Positions 1 to 8,454 of a stretch of 34,773 nucleotides of DNA are shown one piece after another. The stretch is taken from positions 1-34,773 of the IMG/VR virus record IMGVR_UViG_3300006033_000068; one strand, written 5' to 3'. This stretch comes from a virus. Within the stretch, counting starts at the first letter, position 1, and each line of letters starts with the position of its first letter. The translations under genes were made by a program, and so were the position numbers. The notes beneath the pieces were generated by a model. It ran no database searches. It was given only the letters and a program-made list of their open reading frames with translations, and was not told the DNA's origin.

Positions 1-3000
1 TGGGTAGCGCGCCCGGCAACGCCATCGACCGAATAGCCGTACAGCACGCCCCGGTAATCATAGAGCCTGCCGTCTGTCGCGAAATACTGGGTCCGCTGGC
101 CAACAACGACCGGCGTCAGGCCGCTGGGAACCGACGCGGTCGCCCATGTTCCCTGTCCCGTGATCGCGGCGGCTGTGTTGTAAACCGTGCGGTCCGCGCC
201 GTTGATCCAGGCCGAGCCGTTCCAGGCCCAGATCGCGATCGGGTTTCCGACACCGTCTAGCTGGGTCCAGATGTCGTTGACGCCCGGCGATGAGGGCGTG
301 GCATTTTGCTTGTAGTGTAGAACCTTGTTCGCATAGTCGTCAGGCTTGCCGACGCCGGTGACGCGCGTCGCCCAATCAGCCTGGTTCAGGGTCGCCAGAG
401 CGCCCTGACCGCTGATCGCGGCGGCGGTGTTAAATAGGGTGGTGTCCGCGCCCTTGACCCAAGCCGAACCGGTCCAGGCATAGACGGCGACGGGGGTGCC
501 GCCGCCATCCAGCGCCACCCAGATGTCGTTCACGCCCGGGGAGGACGGCGAGCCTATCGACCGCGTGACCAGGCTCTTGGTTGCATAGTCTTCCGGCTTG
601 CCCGTGCCGGTCACCTGGGTGGCCCAAGCGGCCTGGTTCAGCGTCGCCAGCGCGCCCTGGCCGCTAATCGCGGCGGCGGTGAAAAACAGCGTGGTGTCCG
701 CTCCCTTGACCCAGGCCGAGCCGGTCCAGGCATAGACGGCGACGGGAGTGCCGCCGCCATCCAGCGCCACCCAGATGTCGTTCACGCCCGGGGAGGATGG
801 CGCGCCGAGGGATCGCGTGACAAGGCTCTTGGTCGCATAGTCTTCCGGCTTGCCCGTGCCGGTCACCTGGGTGGCCCAAGCTGCCTGGTTCAGCGTCGCC
901 AGAGCGCCCTGGCCGCTGATCGCGGCGGCGACGTTGAATCCGGTCTGGTCGGCGATGACGTTCCAGGTCCCGGCGCCACGGCGATAGACCCGGCGGTTGC
1001 CGTCGTCGGTATCGACCCACAGATCGCCGTCGGCATAGTCCGATGACGGGGCCGACGCCTGATAGAATGTCTTGATCTTGGTATCCGCCGTCGCTTGGGC
1101 GGCGGTCGCGAACTGGATGGCCTGCACCGCCGCGTTGTCGCTTGCGTCGATCCAGGCCGCGCCATCCCACTGAAACGGCGCATTCCCGGCATCGGTGTCG
1201 AACCACACATCGCCGCGCTCTGGGCTGGCCGGGGCTGAGGTCTGATAATAGACCGTCAGCAGGCCATCGGTCGTGCCGATGGTGTCGAAGGCGAAACTCC
1301 CGGCAACAACGTCATCTAGGGCGGTCCAGTCCGAGACCACGCCGCGCACCGACCGATAGGCGATCGACAGCTCATAGGTGGTCTCGGGCGTAAGCCCGGT
1401 CAGCTCGACCCGAACCTCTTCGTCGAACGTCAGCTCGACCGTCGGCCCCATCGTCCAGTTAGTCGCCCCCGCCGGCCGATACCGAACCAGTAGCGCCGTG
1501 ACGTGCGGGTTCGACATTTCTCCGACGATGACGATCGCCGGAATGCTGACGCCATTGTCGGTCAGGGTCGCCCCCGTGGCGACCCAATCGTCGGTGTCCG
1601 GCGCGACCGGCGTGGTCCCGCCGGCGGTCAGGCCTGGCGTAGGCGGGGCGGTCGAGGTCTGGCCCAGCGCGAACGCGTGCTTGGCGTCGGTTTCGGTGCG
1701 GCACTGGAAAGTCACGGTCGCCGAGGCCGGGTCAAACGACCGCCGCAGGATAATCACCTCCCGCTCTTCGAGCCCGATTTCCGGCACGTCTATCGTGACG
1801 CAGTCGCCCGGCCGATAACCGAGGAACGGCAGACCGACGCGGACCGAAATCGGTTCCAGCTCGCGGCTGTTTTCGACGTCATAGCGCGCCAGTTGGGCGG
1901 CGTGGTTCACCGCCTGCACCAACGGATAGTCAATCTCTCGCGTGCGCCACAGGCCGCCGTCCTCGGTGACATGGGTCGCCACCTCGATCGGCGCGGCCGA
2001 GACGATTTCCCAGCCGTGAGCCTCGCTGCGAAAACGCGGAATGACGCGATTGATCCGCTCGCGCCGCCCCTTGGTCCCGGCCGCCGAGGCCTCACCGCGA
2101 ATGTCGGCCGAGGTGATGGTCGCCAGCGACACGCGCGGCGCATTGATCACGCAACCGACCTGAGCGCCCATCGGCACGCAATAGCCGCCGCCGCACTGAG
2201 CGATGGCCTGCAGAACGCTCCACTTTTCGTCGGTCGAATAGATGGTGCCGCCGATTTCCCAGCCGTTCGCCTCGGCCACGTTCGCCGCATCGACGAACTG
2301 CGAGACGATCAGGCTGGAAATCGGAAAGCCGAAGCCCATGATCCGATGCCCGTTCTGATACCGACCCAAGGCCAGGGTTAGGGCGTGCAGCCACGGGTTC
2401 GTGGAATAGACGTAAGTGCTTTCGTCCAGCGCCCGACAGTCGCCATCGCCGCCGGGATAGGTGTCGTCGAGACGCGGGTCGTACACCTTGACGCCGCGCA
2501 GCACCCACAGGGGCGAGACGTCGGCGGCATAGACCTTGGTGTCGTACTCCATGCCCGTCAGGGCCGCCGCGTAGCCGCCCAGCAGGTGGGCGGAGGTCCA
2601 TTCCGGCGGGTTGCCCGAGTGATCGGCCGGGGTGTCTTTCGTGCCCGTCGCGGTGAACCGCAGATAGGTGTCGCTGGCCGCGCCCAGGCGGCGGACCTGC
2701 CACAGGCGGTTCAGGTAAGCGCCGGCCGCACCTTCGCCGCTGTCGGCCGAGAAGGTCAGGTTCACATTGTTGGCGCTGTACGACTCGATACCGTCGATCG
2801 GTCCCGCACCCGCCAGGATCGAGTAATGCAGACGATACTTGTTGGGCTCCTTGGTCGGCCCGGTCGTGGTGCCGTAGATGATCCGGCCACCGACCGCCGT
2901 TCGGCCCATGGGATAGGGAATGCCGGCCTGCGGATCATAGGTCTGCTGGGTCGGGTTGCCGCCGGTCTGGATCTCGGGCCGCTTGGTCGTCAGCCCGCCA

Positions 3001-3197
3001 ACAGTCACCAGCAACCCGCCGACCGTCTGCAGCGTCGCGGCCGACATGCCGAAAACGCTCAAGGTCGCGCCCGCCGCTGTCCAGGCGGTTCCTACCGAGA
3101 AAGCTCCGGTCGCCAGCAGACCAACCGCACCGATGCCCGTGGCGATCAGGGCGGCTCCGGCAATGACCGCCCCGGCGGTCGCGACAGCCTTACCCAT
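1..3197 (-). CDS. Tail-tip / host-specificity protein, gpJ-like (partial)
   Basis: This reading frame starts at ATG 3197 (M-G-K-A) and stays open to the left edge, so at least 1,065 residues are present and the C-terminus is missing. It is the last tail gene, placed as lambda J is: after a hub-like protein and an NlpC/P60-like protein, overlapping the latter by 8 bases. The first ~60 residues are hydrophobic and Gly/Ala-rich. A central-fibre-like body follows, with a motif reading GIPYPMGRTAVGG near residue 95. A fibronectin-III-like stretch (residues ~505-600) comes next, then an array of ~84-residue repeats with the signature SSPGVNDIWVALDGGGTPVA. By analogy with gpJ it should form the tail tip that binds the host surface. 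The role rests on position and architecture; no receptor can be inferred. Confidence 0.8.
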   Translation of the reverse strand, partial: MGKAVATAGAVIAGAALIATGIGAVGLLATGAFSVGTAWTAAGATLSVFGMSAATLQTVGGLLVTVGGLTTKRPEIQTGGNPTQQTYDPQAGIPYPMGRTAVGGRIIYGTTTGPTKEPNKYRLHYSILAGAGPIDGIESYSANNVNLTFSADSGEGAAGAYLNRLWQVRRLGAASDTYLRFTATGTKDTPADHSGNPPEWTSAHLLGGYAAALTGMEYDTKVYAADVSPLWVLRGVKVYDPRLDDTYPGGDGDCRALDESTYVYSTNPWLHALTLALGRYQNGHRIMGFGFPISSLIVSQFVDAANVAEANGWEIGGTIYSTDEKWSVLQAIAQCGGGYCVPMGAQVGCVINAPRVSLATITSADIRGEASAAGTKGRRERINRVIPRFRSEAHGWEIVSAAPIEVATHVTEDGGLWRTREIDYPLVQAVNHAAQLARYDVENSRELEPISVRVGLPFLGYRPGDCVTIDVPEIGLEEREVIILRRSFDPASATVTFQCRTETDAKHAFALGQTSTAPPTPGLTAGGTTPVAPDTDDWVATGATLTDNGVSIPAIVIVGEMSNPHVTALLVRYRPAGATNWTMGPTVELTFDEEVRVELTGLTPETTYELSIAYRSVRGVVSDWTALDDVVAGSFAFDTIGTTDGLLTVYYQTSAPASPERGDVWFDTDAGNAPFQWDGAAWIDASDNAAVQAIQFATAAQATADTKIKTFYQASAPSSDYADGDLWVDTDDGNRRVYRRGAGTWNVIADQTGFNVAAAISGQGALATLNQAAWATQVTGTGKPEDYATKSLVTRSLGAPSSPGVNDIWVALDGGGTPVAVYAWTGSAWVKGADTTLFFTAAAISGQGALATLNQAAWATQVTGTGKPEDYATKSLVTRSIGSPSSPGVNDIWVALDGGGTPVAVYAWTGSAWVKGADTTLFNTAAAISGQGALATLNQADWATRVTGVGKPDDYANKVLHYKQNATPSSPGVNDIWTQLDGVGNPIAIWAWNGSAWINGADRTVYNTAAAITGQGTWATASVPSGLTPVVVGQRTQYFATDGRLYDYRGVLYGYSVDGVAGRAT
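139..894 (-). repeat. 252-bp tandem repeats in the tail-tip gene
   Basis: Three consecutive units with an exact 252-bp period begin at about 139, 391 and 643, and a fourth, partial unit begins at 895. The anchor sequence GTCGCC recurs at each of these positions. Units 391-642 and 643-894 are nearly identical in DNA. Unit 139-390 has diverged to roughly half identity at protein level. Each unit encodes 84 residues. Such arrays in tail fibres can expand, contract or recombine. Confidence 0.9.
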
Positions 3198-3624
3198 CCA
3201 GCGACCTCCAAACGATCAGGTCCGGCGAAGGCGACGGCTGGATGATGCACGCGACGTCGCTGTCGGCGTGGTAGCCCAGCGCCCGGCCGCCCGGCAGAGC
3301 CACCCACAGCGCCGTCCACCCGTCGACGCCCGGCACACCGATGATGTCCGACGGCAGGGCGCGCGCCAGCGGCACGCGCGGCAGGCCCATGCCGTCCAGC
3401 GCCGATTGCAGGCTGTCGTGGCCCATGCCCTTCAACAGCTTCAGGCCGCCGCGCAGGCTGGAATAGGCCCCAGCCGCCGGCAGCTTCACGGTGTGACCCA
3501 GCTTGCGCAGGGTGAACGCGGCCATGCGAGCGCAGTCGTTGCTGCCGATCCGGTGCGGACGACCGTTGAATCGCTGAACAGCCGCCTTGGCCGCCGCCTG
3601 TCGGCGTAAAAGGGCCGGGATCAT
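3190..3624 (-). CDS. NlpC/P60-like tail protein (DUF6950-type)
   Basis: The start is ATG 3624, which overlaps the previous stop as ATGA; longer in-frame starts lie inside the upstream gene. The 144-residue product has an NDC motif (Cys near residue 31) and a late GYHADSD segment. These are the Cys and His expected of a papain-like NlpC/P60 hydrolase fold. The position, between the hub-like protein and the gpJ-like protein, matches that of cell-wall peptidases in siphovirus tail operons (lambda gpK region). A likely role is local peptidoglycan opening during DNA entry, or tail-tip assembly. Family assignment is from motif memory and order; catalysis is inferred. Confidence 0.65.
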   Translation of the reverse strand: MIPALLRRQAAAKAAVQRFNGRPHRIGSNDCARMAAFTLRKLGHTVKLPAAGAYSSLRGGLKLLKGMGHDSLQSALDGMGLPRVPLARALPSDIIGVPGVDGWTALWVALPGGRALGYHADSDVACIIQPSPSPDLIVWRSLDG

Positions 3625-4277
3625 CGCAGCACTCCCGCGCTCTTGAGTTGGTTGATTGAGGCGTCGGTCGCGCTCGGCGCGGCGCTGACGCTGATCGTCG
3701 GACGCGCGCCCGTCGAACCCCAAGGCAGCGAGGTCGGATCGGCCGAGGTGAAGGCAAAGCCCAACTGGCCGGGATGCACCGACTGATGGAAGGCGTCGTT
3801 CATCCGCGCGCCCTCGTCTTGCTCAAAGCACCGCTCCAGCGCCGACACGACCTCGACCGAGACAGACCGCTTGCCCTTGGCGACACTCAGCGTCGGCACG
3901 TCCAACTCACCGATGAACAGCACATAGGGGTCAGGAATGACCGCGCCCGTAGCCCGGTTCACCGCGCCGACCATCAGAGTGACGATCGAACCTTGAAAAC
4001 TCGGCGAGCACAGATCGACCGCAGCCGCGTCGCTGGCCGGCGCGAACGTAATCGTCATATGCGGAGCCTGGGTGGCGTCGCCGTCGCTGAATTCGCCGAT
4101 GCCAGAGACAGAGCCCCAAACGTCGTCGCGCCCGCGATAGGTCTCGCCGCCGATCACCAGTTCGCCCGCGCCATCCAGCAAGCGCAGGGTGTAAGCGGGC
4201 AGCTCGATTTTCAGAGCGCCGAACACCAGGACGGTGTCAGCACCGAACGCGGCTTCAAGGGCGGGCGTCAGCGACAT
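3621..4277 (-). CDS. Minor tail / baseplate hub-like protein
   Basis: The start is ATG 4277 (MSLTPALEAAF), one base after the upstream stop codon; a longer in-frame start would lie inside the upstream gene. The protein has 218 residues. It opens with a beta-rich segment reading LRLLDGAGELVIGGETYRG, typical of hub proteins that recognise a surface on the tail-tip ring (DUF2163-like). It sits between the distal-tail candidate and the NlpC/P60-like gene, the place of lambda gpL or of GTA hub genes. I recognise the position more firmly than the family. It probably forms part of the tail-tip complex. Confidence 0.55.
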   Translation of the reverse strand: MSLTPALEAAFGADTVLVFGALKIELPAYTLRLLDGAGELVIGGETYRGRDDVWGSVSGIGEFSDGDATQAPHMTITFAPASDAAAVDLCSPSFQGSIVTLMVGAVNRATGAVIPDPYVLFIGELDVPTLSVAKGKRSVSVEVVSALERCFEQDEGARMNDAFHQSVHPGQLGFAFTSADPTSLPWGSTGARPTISVSAAPSATDASINQLKSAGVLR

Positions 4278-4278
4278 G

Positions 4279-4872
4279 CTATTCGCGCTCCGCCAGCGTG
4301 AAACTGATCCCATAGATGGCCGCCAGGCCGACGTTCCAACCGGCCTCGCTGCCCTGCACCGCGCCTTCGATTTCCGGGACCGCCAGCTTGATGACGGCGT
4401 TGTCGGTCGGAGCGCGACGGATCATCGGATCAAGCGACAAGGTCACAGCGCCGCCACCCGACGCCACGGCGGGGGCGGTGATGCAGTGCAGATACCGACG
4501 GCCATTGGTGATGATCGTCAGGAACCAACCCTTCTTGATCACCTTGCCCGCCGGCAGGCCGTCGATCGCCAGAGACGTGCCGAGCTGCCCGCCGCCATTA
4601 ACCCGTGGCGTTCCCTCGTCCCCGACCTCGACACCAGGCTGCGGGAACGCGAGGACGCCGGACGAACGTTTGGCCGCCAGCAGGTCGGCGATCCAGCCGA
4701 TAGCGACGTCCGCCAGCATGTCCGGCAGGGTGACGTCGACCGAGAAGCGCGAACCCAGCCGCTCAATGCGCTGGGTCGGACCGCCCAGCGCGGCCTCGGA
4801 CTCGCCGCCCCAATCGAGCGGGCGCGGGGTCGCTGACGCCGGCTTAGGCGTGGTGGGAAGCGTGACGGACAT
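4279..4872 (-). CDS. Minor tail protein (distal tail candidate)
   Basis: This is a 197-residue protein starting at ATG 4872, seven bases downstream of the previous gene. It has no motif I can name. It is beta-rich, with a segment reading GWFLTIITNGRRYLHCITAP near residue 110 and a hydrophobic, glycine-rich C-terminus. Its order (after tape measure and a small gene, before the hub-like gene) fits a distal tail protein that caps the tube. This call rests on synteny only. Confidence 0.45.
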   Translation of the reverse strand: MSVTLPTTPKPASATPRPLDWGGESEAALGGPTQRIERLGSRFSVDVTLPDMLADVAIGWIADLLAAKRSSGVLAFPQPGVEVGDEGTPRVNGGGQLGTSLAIDGLPAGKVIKKGWFLTIITNGRRYLHCITAPAVASGGGAVTLSLDPMIRRAPTDNAVIKLAVPEIEGAVQGSEAGWNVGLAAIYGISFTLAERE

Positions 4873-4879
4873 GGGTGAG

Positions 4880-5161
4880 TTACTCTTTTCCGCCCTGCAG
4901 AACGGTCAGCGCAGGCCGGCCAGCCTGTTGCGCCTGCGCTTGCTTAATGCTGGCGGCAATTCCAGCCCGCAGCGTTTTATACTGAAGGAGGGCGACGGGG
5001 TCCGAAGCTTCGGCCTCCAGCTTTCCCATTAGGTCAAGAAACGCCTCACCATTGATCACACCAGCGCCGATCAAGTATCCGACCAAGGCGGTGCCGACAG
5101 CGGCTTGAGCTATGAACAGGCCGCCGACAGCGGCCTGTAGCGTGATCGGTTCCGATTTCAT
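4880..5161 (-). CDS. Small tail-operon protein, unknown
   Basis: This 93-residue ORF starts at ATG 5161, 17 bases after the tape-measure stop, and stays in the operon frame set. Residues ~9-35 form one hydrophobic Ala/Gly/Val stretch (AAVGGLFIAQAAVGTALVGY) that could be a membrane helix or a buried helix. The C-terminal half is helical and charged. I do not recognise the family. Its place between the tape measure and tail-tip genes suggests a minor structural or assembly role. Confidence 0.6.
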   Translation of the reverse strand: MKSEPITLQAAVGGLFIAQAAVGTALVGYLIGAGVINGEAFLDLMGKLEAEASDPVALLQYKTLRAGIAASIKQAQAQQAGRPALTVLQGGKE

Positions 5162-5178
5162 GCGGCCCTCTTGAGTGT

Positions 5179-6945
5179 TTAGCTTCGCGCGATCCGATAG
5201 CGGTTGCTTGTTGTCGCGGCTTGCTCGGCCATCGCCGCGCCGCCATGAGCTGCAACAACCGCCTGAGCGGTGCCGAGCTGCTGCAATTCAGCGACGAGTC
5301 CAGCCGCGAGAATCGCGCCTTGCGCATTGACGTGGAAGGTCTGATTGACCCGCCCGCCCAGGTCATTGCCACGCGTGACCGAGACCTGTTCGCCGGGCGT
5401 CAGCCGCAGCGCCCGAATTTGACTATCGGTGCCGCCAAAGCCCCCGACCTGAAAGCCGCCGCCCGTGTCGAAGCCGATAAAGGACTTGAGGGCCGACATG
5501 ATGCCGCCCGACTTCGATAGGCCAGAGCCCTTGCTGAACAGGCTCGCTACACCGCCCGCGATCTTGTCGTCTAGAGACTGAGCAAAAATGCCGGCCAGCC
5601 AGTTGCCGAGCCCCTTAAGTCCACCATAGCGAAGCGCCTCAAGGCCGCCCCGTGTGGCGCTGTAGATTTGATCTGAGAAGGCCTTTTTGCTGGCCTCCAT
5701 GCCGTCGAGAATACCCTCGCTCACCATCGTCGAGATCGGCTCTTGCAGGCTCGCGGGGTTGATGATCGATTTGGTGAATTGCCGCTCAAACTCACGCGCC
5801 TGAAGTTCCGCGCGATGGGACTGCGACTGATAGAACAGCGACTCCCAGCTCTCCCCGTCCTTCTCAGCCCCTGCGGACTTCGATTTTGGCGAATTGGATT
5901 CGCCACCACCTCCGCCGCTGCCTCCGCCCGTATTGGTAGGCGCCAGATCCAAGGCGTTTTCTTGTTGCGCGCGGCGGATAGCTCCCATGGCCGCGTCGTT
6001 TTCGGCGATCTTTCCTTTTAAGAAATTCGCGAATGTTTTCATTCCAGGCAGTGCAGAAAGCTGCTCGGCCTCATGCAATTGACGGAACAGCTTTCCGCGT
6101 TGCTCGCCCAGCGTCTGAAGGGAGCGATTTTCCACCTTGTTAAATCGATCAATCACCCGCCCCAGCCAGTTCACGAGATCGGCGGCGGCGTTCTTCATGG
6201 TGACAAGGGCGGGCGTGAATGATGCCCCGAACGATATGCCCGCCATCTTGGAACGATCATCGGCGATTTCCATCTGACGGCTCATTTCCGCCAGCCGGTC
6301 AACAACACCGCCGTCCAGAACCAAGCCAAGATCCTGGGCCTTACCCATCATTTCCTGAATGCCGACGCTGCCTTGCTTGAGCATCGGCAGCAGCGCCTCA
6401 ATTCCGAACTTCTTCGCAAACTGAAGCTGCTCAGTGACGGTGCCGAGCGCGGCGATTTTATCTGCGATCACCGGCAGCGCATCCTCGACGGACTTGAAGC
6501 TTTTGATCTGCTCCTGGGTAATCCCCAGCGCCTCCATCGCCTTGCGGATCTTGCCGTCACCGACGCGCGTTTGCAGGGCGCCGATGGCTGCGGTCAGGCC
6601 AGACAGCGCATCCACGGCCTTGGTCACTTCGACATCGCTTTCGCCGGCCGCGAAGTTGAAGGCCTGCAAATATTCCGCCGAAACGCCCAGCTTGTAGGAT
6701 TGCGCTGCGATGTCGTCCGCGTACTTCGCCGCCTCCGCCGCCAGCCTCATGCCCACCGCAAACCCGTTGACCGCCAGCGTCGCCAGCGCCGCGCCAGACG
6801 CCAGCGGCGCCAAGCTCGCCGCCGTCGACATCAGCGCCGATTTCAGCCCCCCCGCCTTAACCTTGGCCCTATCCGCCCCGCTCTCGAATTGCGCGGTGTC
6901 CAGGCCCAGCACGGCGCGCAAGGCGCCGATGATCGATGAAGCCAT
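5179..6945 (-). CDS. Tail tape measure protein
   Basis: This 588-residue protein is the longest complete tail gene and directly follows the frameshifted tail chaperone, sharing one base (TGATG). An AGAGGA ribosome site lies upstream. It is rich in Ala, Gly, Leu and Lys with long helical stretches. A hydrophobic segment (residues ~38-65) may be the part inserted into the host membrane on infection, and a Gly/Ser run near residue 345 makes a flexible hinge. By the family rule of about 0.15 nm per residue, this length predicts a tail of roughly 90 nm, on the short side for a siphovirus. It controls tail length and sits inside the tube until DNA ejection. Confidence 0.88.
   Translation of the reverse strand: MASSIIGALRAVLGLDTAQFESGADRAKVKAGGLKSALMSTAASLAPLASGAALATLAVNGFAVGMRLAAEAAKYADDIAAQSYKLGVSAEYLQAFNFAAGESDVEVTKAVDALSGLTAAIGALQTRVGDGKIRKAMEALGITQEQIKSFKSVEDALPVIADKIAALGTVTEQLQFAKKFGIEALLPMLKQGSVGIQEMMGKAQDLGLVLDGGVVDRLAEMSRQMEIADDRSKMAGISFGASFTPALVTMKNAAADLVNWLGRVIDRFNKVENRSLQTLGEQRGKLFRQLHEAEQLSALPGMKTFANFLKGKIAENDAAMGAIRRAQQENALDLAPTNTGGGSGGGGGESNSPKSKSAGAEKDGESWESLFYQSQSHRAELQAREFERQFTKSIINPASLQEPISTMVSEGILDGMEASKKAFSDQIYSATRGGLEALRYGGLKGLGNWLAGIFAQSLDDKIAGGVASLFSKGSGLSKSGGIMSALKSFIGFDTGGGFQVGGFGGTDSQIRALRLTPGEQVSVTRGNDLGGRVNQTFHVNAQGAILAAGLVAELQQLGTAQAVVAAHGGAAMAEQAATTSNRYRIARS
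5889..5903. repeat. 15-bp palindrome copy in the tape-measure gene (one mismatch)
   Basis: GCGAATTGGATTCGC differs from the consensus GCGAACTGGATTCGC in one central base. The arms GCGAA/TTCGC are intact, and it contains GATTC. On the coding strand it encodes GESNSP in the Gly/Ser hinge. Confidence 0.75.
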
Positions 6946-7612
6946 CAGGGTTCCTCTGAAACTTGCCCGGCGTGGCCCAGCGCCCCGGCCAGGCGAGAGC
7001 GCAGCTCTTCCAGGCTTTTCGGGGCCGCCGGTCGGCTCAAGGCCTCGACGGTCAGGCTGGACAGGGGCGGCATCTTGTCCATGCGCCCCAGCACGGCGGT
7101 GTGCCAGGCCAGCCAGGCCCGCTGATCGTGCTGCTGTTCAAGCACGCGGGCGCGGGCGCGAAAGGTTGCGATCAGGCGACGAGGCGTCTGCGTCCAAAAG
7201 GCGTCAGGCGAGAGATCCAGCCCAACCCACCGGTCGAAAAGGCCCCACCAATCCCATTCGTAACGCGGTCGCTCGTCGCCTTCCGAGGGCGGTCGGTGCC
7301 ACCCTCCAATTCCGGGAAGGCAAGCATCAGGGCTTGCCCCATCAACGAGCCAGCCTTCATCAAGCCCAGGTGATCAAGCAGGCGGCCGGCGTCTTCCAGC
7401 GACACCTGCGGGTGATGATCCTGCAGGGCGGCCCAGAACGCGGCGCGCACCGTGGTGAAGGCAGCGTCGCCGCCAGACATCAGCTTGGCCATCTCGTCGG
7501 CGTCCTTGACCTCGGCCTCGATCAGGCAAAGGGCGTTGACCGACACCACCAGCCGCCAGGTCGCGCCGGCCGCCGAAACCCGGACAAACGGCGCGGGAGC
7601 GACCGGGATCAT
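6945..7612 (-). CDS. Tail assembly chaperone, -1 frameshift fusion product
   Basis: Reading the 0-frame from ATG 7612 and slipping by -1 gives an open frame to TGA at 6947-6945, which abuts the tape-measure start. The shifted part reads PSEGDERPRYEWDWWGLFDR, then a helical, Trp-rich tail ending VSEEP. This is the usual design of lambda gpG/gpGT and its relatives: a minority of ribosomes make the longer protein, whose extra domain contacts the tape measure. The -1 frame has no start codon of its own before 7145. The slip must occur upstream of about 7275; the G-rich stretch near 7295-7310 (GGAGGGTGG) is a candidate, but I cannot fix the exact codon pair. Confidence 0.75.
7172..7612 (-). CDS. 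Tail assembly chaperone, short (0-frame) product
   Basis: This 146-residue product begins at ATG 7612, overlapping the tail-tube stop as ATGA, and ends at TGA 7172. The first ~105 residues are a compact helical protein of the type placed between tail tube and tape measure in siphoviruses and GTAs. The last ~45 residues (after FPELEGG) are low-complexity, as expected of sequence read past a frameshift site. The protein coats the tape measure and recruits tail-tube subunits. The C-terminus read in the -1 frame is far more protein-like; see the fused entry. Confidence 0.8.
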   Translation of the reverse strand: MIPVAPAPFVRVSAAGATWRLVVSVNALCLIEAEVKDADEMAKLMSGGDAAFTTVRAAFWAALQDHHPQVSLEDAGRLLDHLGLMKAGSLMGQALMLAFPELEGGTDRPRKATSDRVTNGIGGAFSTGGLGWISRLTPFGRRRLVA

Positions 7613-8037
7613 GGCGCCACCGCCGCCCAGGTCGGCTTGCCCGAAACCTTGATCTTGACGCCGTAGACCATCTTGTCGTCCAGCGGCGTCGAGGGGCCGA
7701 TTTCGGTGATCAGGCCGGCCAGCGAAACGATTTCGGAAAACGGCGCTGGCAGTTCGATTTCATAGTCGTTCGGCGCGTCGGCGTCGAAATCCGTCTTGGC
7801 GCCGGCCGCGTGCAGGCCGCCGACCGGATAGTGCAGCGTCAGCGCAACCTCGCCGCCGTCACGCAGGCCGCTGATAAACTCACGATACTTGTCGGGGCTG
7901 CCGTGGTGGGTGGCGTCCTTGACCTCGCGGGTGACGGTGTTGGCCGTGATGTCGACCAGCTCACCCATGCTGGCGAAGGTCGTGGGCGCGGTGCGGCGAC
8001 GCACCACCACGCCAAAGGCGAGAGCGGCTCCAGTCAT
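7609..8037 (-). CDS. Major tail tube protein
   Basis: This 142-residue protein starts at ATG 8037 with a GGAG ribosome site nine bases upstream. It has the features of a gpV/GTA-type tube subunit: an early segment reading ASMGELVDITANTV, beta-strands throughout, and a motif on asymmetric subunit loops (DATHHGSPDKYREFISGL). It sits between the tail terminator and the tail chaperone, the standard position. It polymerises as hexameric rings around the tape measure to make a non-contractile tail. Confidence 0.82.
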   Translation of the reverse strand: MTGAALAFGVVVRRRTAPTTFASMGELVDITANTVTREVKDATHHGSPDKYREFISGLRDGGEVALTLHYPVGGLHAAGAKTDFDADAPNDYEIELPAPFSEIVSLAGLITEIGPSTPLDDKMVYGVKIKVSGKPTWAAVAP

Positions 8038-8063
8038 AGTTCAGTCTCCAATGTCAGAGGGGT

Positions 8064-8453
8064 TCAGGCCGCGCGCGACCAGATCGTGAAATCCATCGAC
8101 CGGCGGTGCTTGGTGTCGCCGGGATTGTGTTCGAACGCCGTGGTTTCGCGGGCTTCCAGGATGGTCAGGCGCACCGCGCCGACGACACCGGAGAAGCCCG
8201 ACAGCAGAGCCATGACGGCTTCGGCCAGGGCTTTCGCTTCGAGATAGGTGTCTCCATAGGCGTCGATCTGAACGCGCGCACGCGGCAGGCCGTCGTCGCC
8301 TTGGTGGCTGTAACCGCGCTCGCCCGAGATGATGTTCCACACCAGGGCGGAACCCCGAACGCCTTGGGTCAGGACGCCGGGCGTCAGACGATCAACGACC
8401 TTGTCGGTGATCGTCGGGGTCGCGAGCAGCAGATCAACAAGCGCCTGTTCCAC
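8064..8453 (-). CDS. Tail terminator (DUF3168-type)
   Basis: The likely start is GTG 8453 (M-E-Q-A-L-V), one base after the upstream stop; in-frame starts further upstream fall inside the neck-protein gene. The 129-residue product reads LTPGVLTQGV, GDDGLPRARVQIDAYG and then a C-terminal strand DFTIWSRAA. This is the pattern of small DUF3168 or gpU-like proteins: N-terminal helices, then strands on which the ring assembles. It closes the tail tube once the tape measure length is reached and joins it to the head. Its order between the gp10-like neck protein and tail tube supports this. Confidence 0.75.
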   Translation of the reverse strand: MEQALVDLLLATPTITDKVVDRLTPGVLTQGVRGSALVWNIISGERGYSHQGDDGLPRARVQIDAYGDTYLEAKALAEAVMALLSGFSGVVGAVRLTILEARETTAFEHNPGDTKHRRSMDFTIWSRAA

Positions 8454-8454
8454 G

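Noticed and set aside
7172-7300. Taking the 0-frame end of the tail chaperone as a normal C-terminus only
   Set aside because: The -1 frame encodes a Trp-rich, family-like extension that ends exactly at the tape-measure start.
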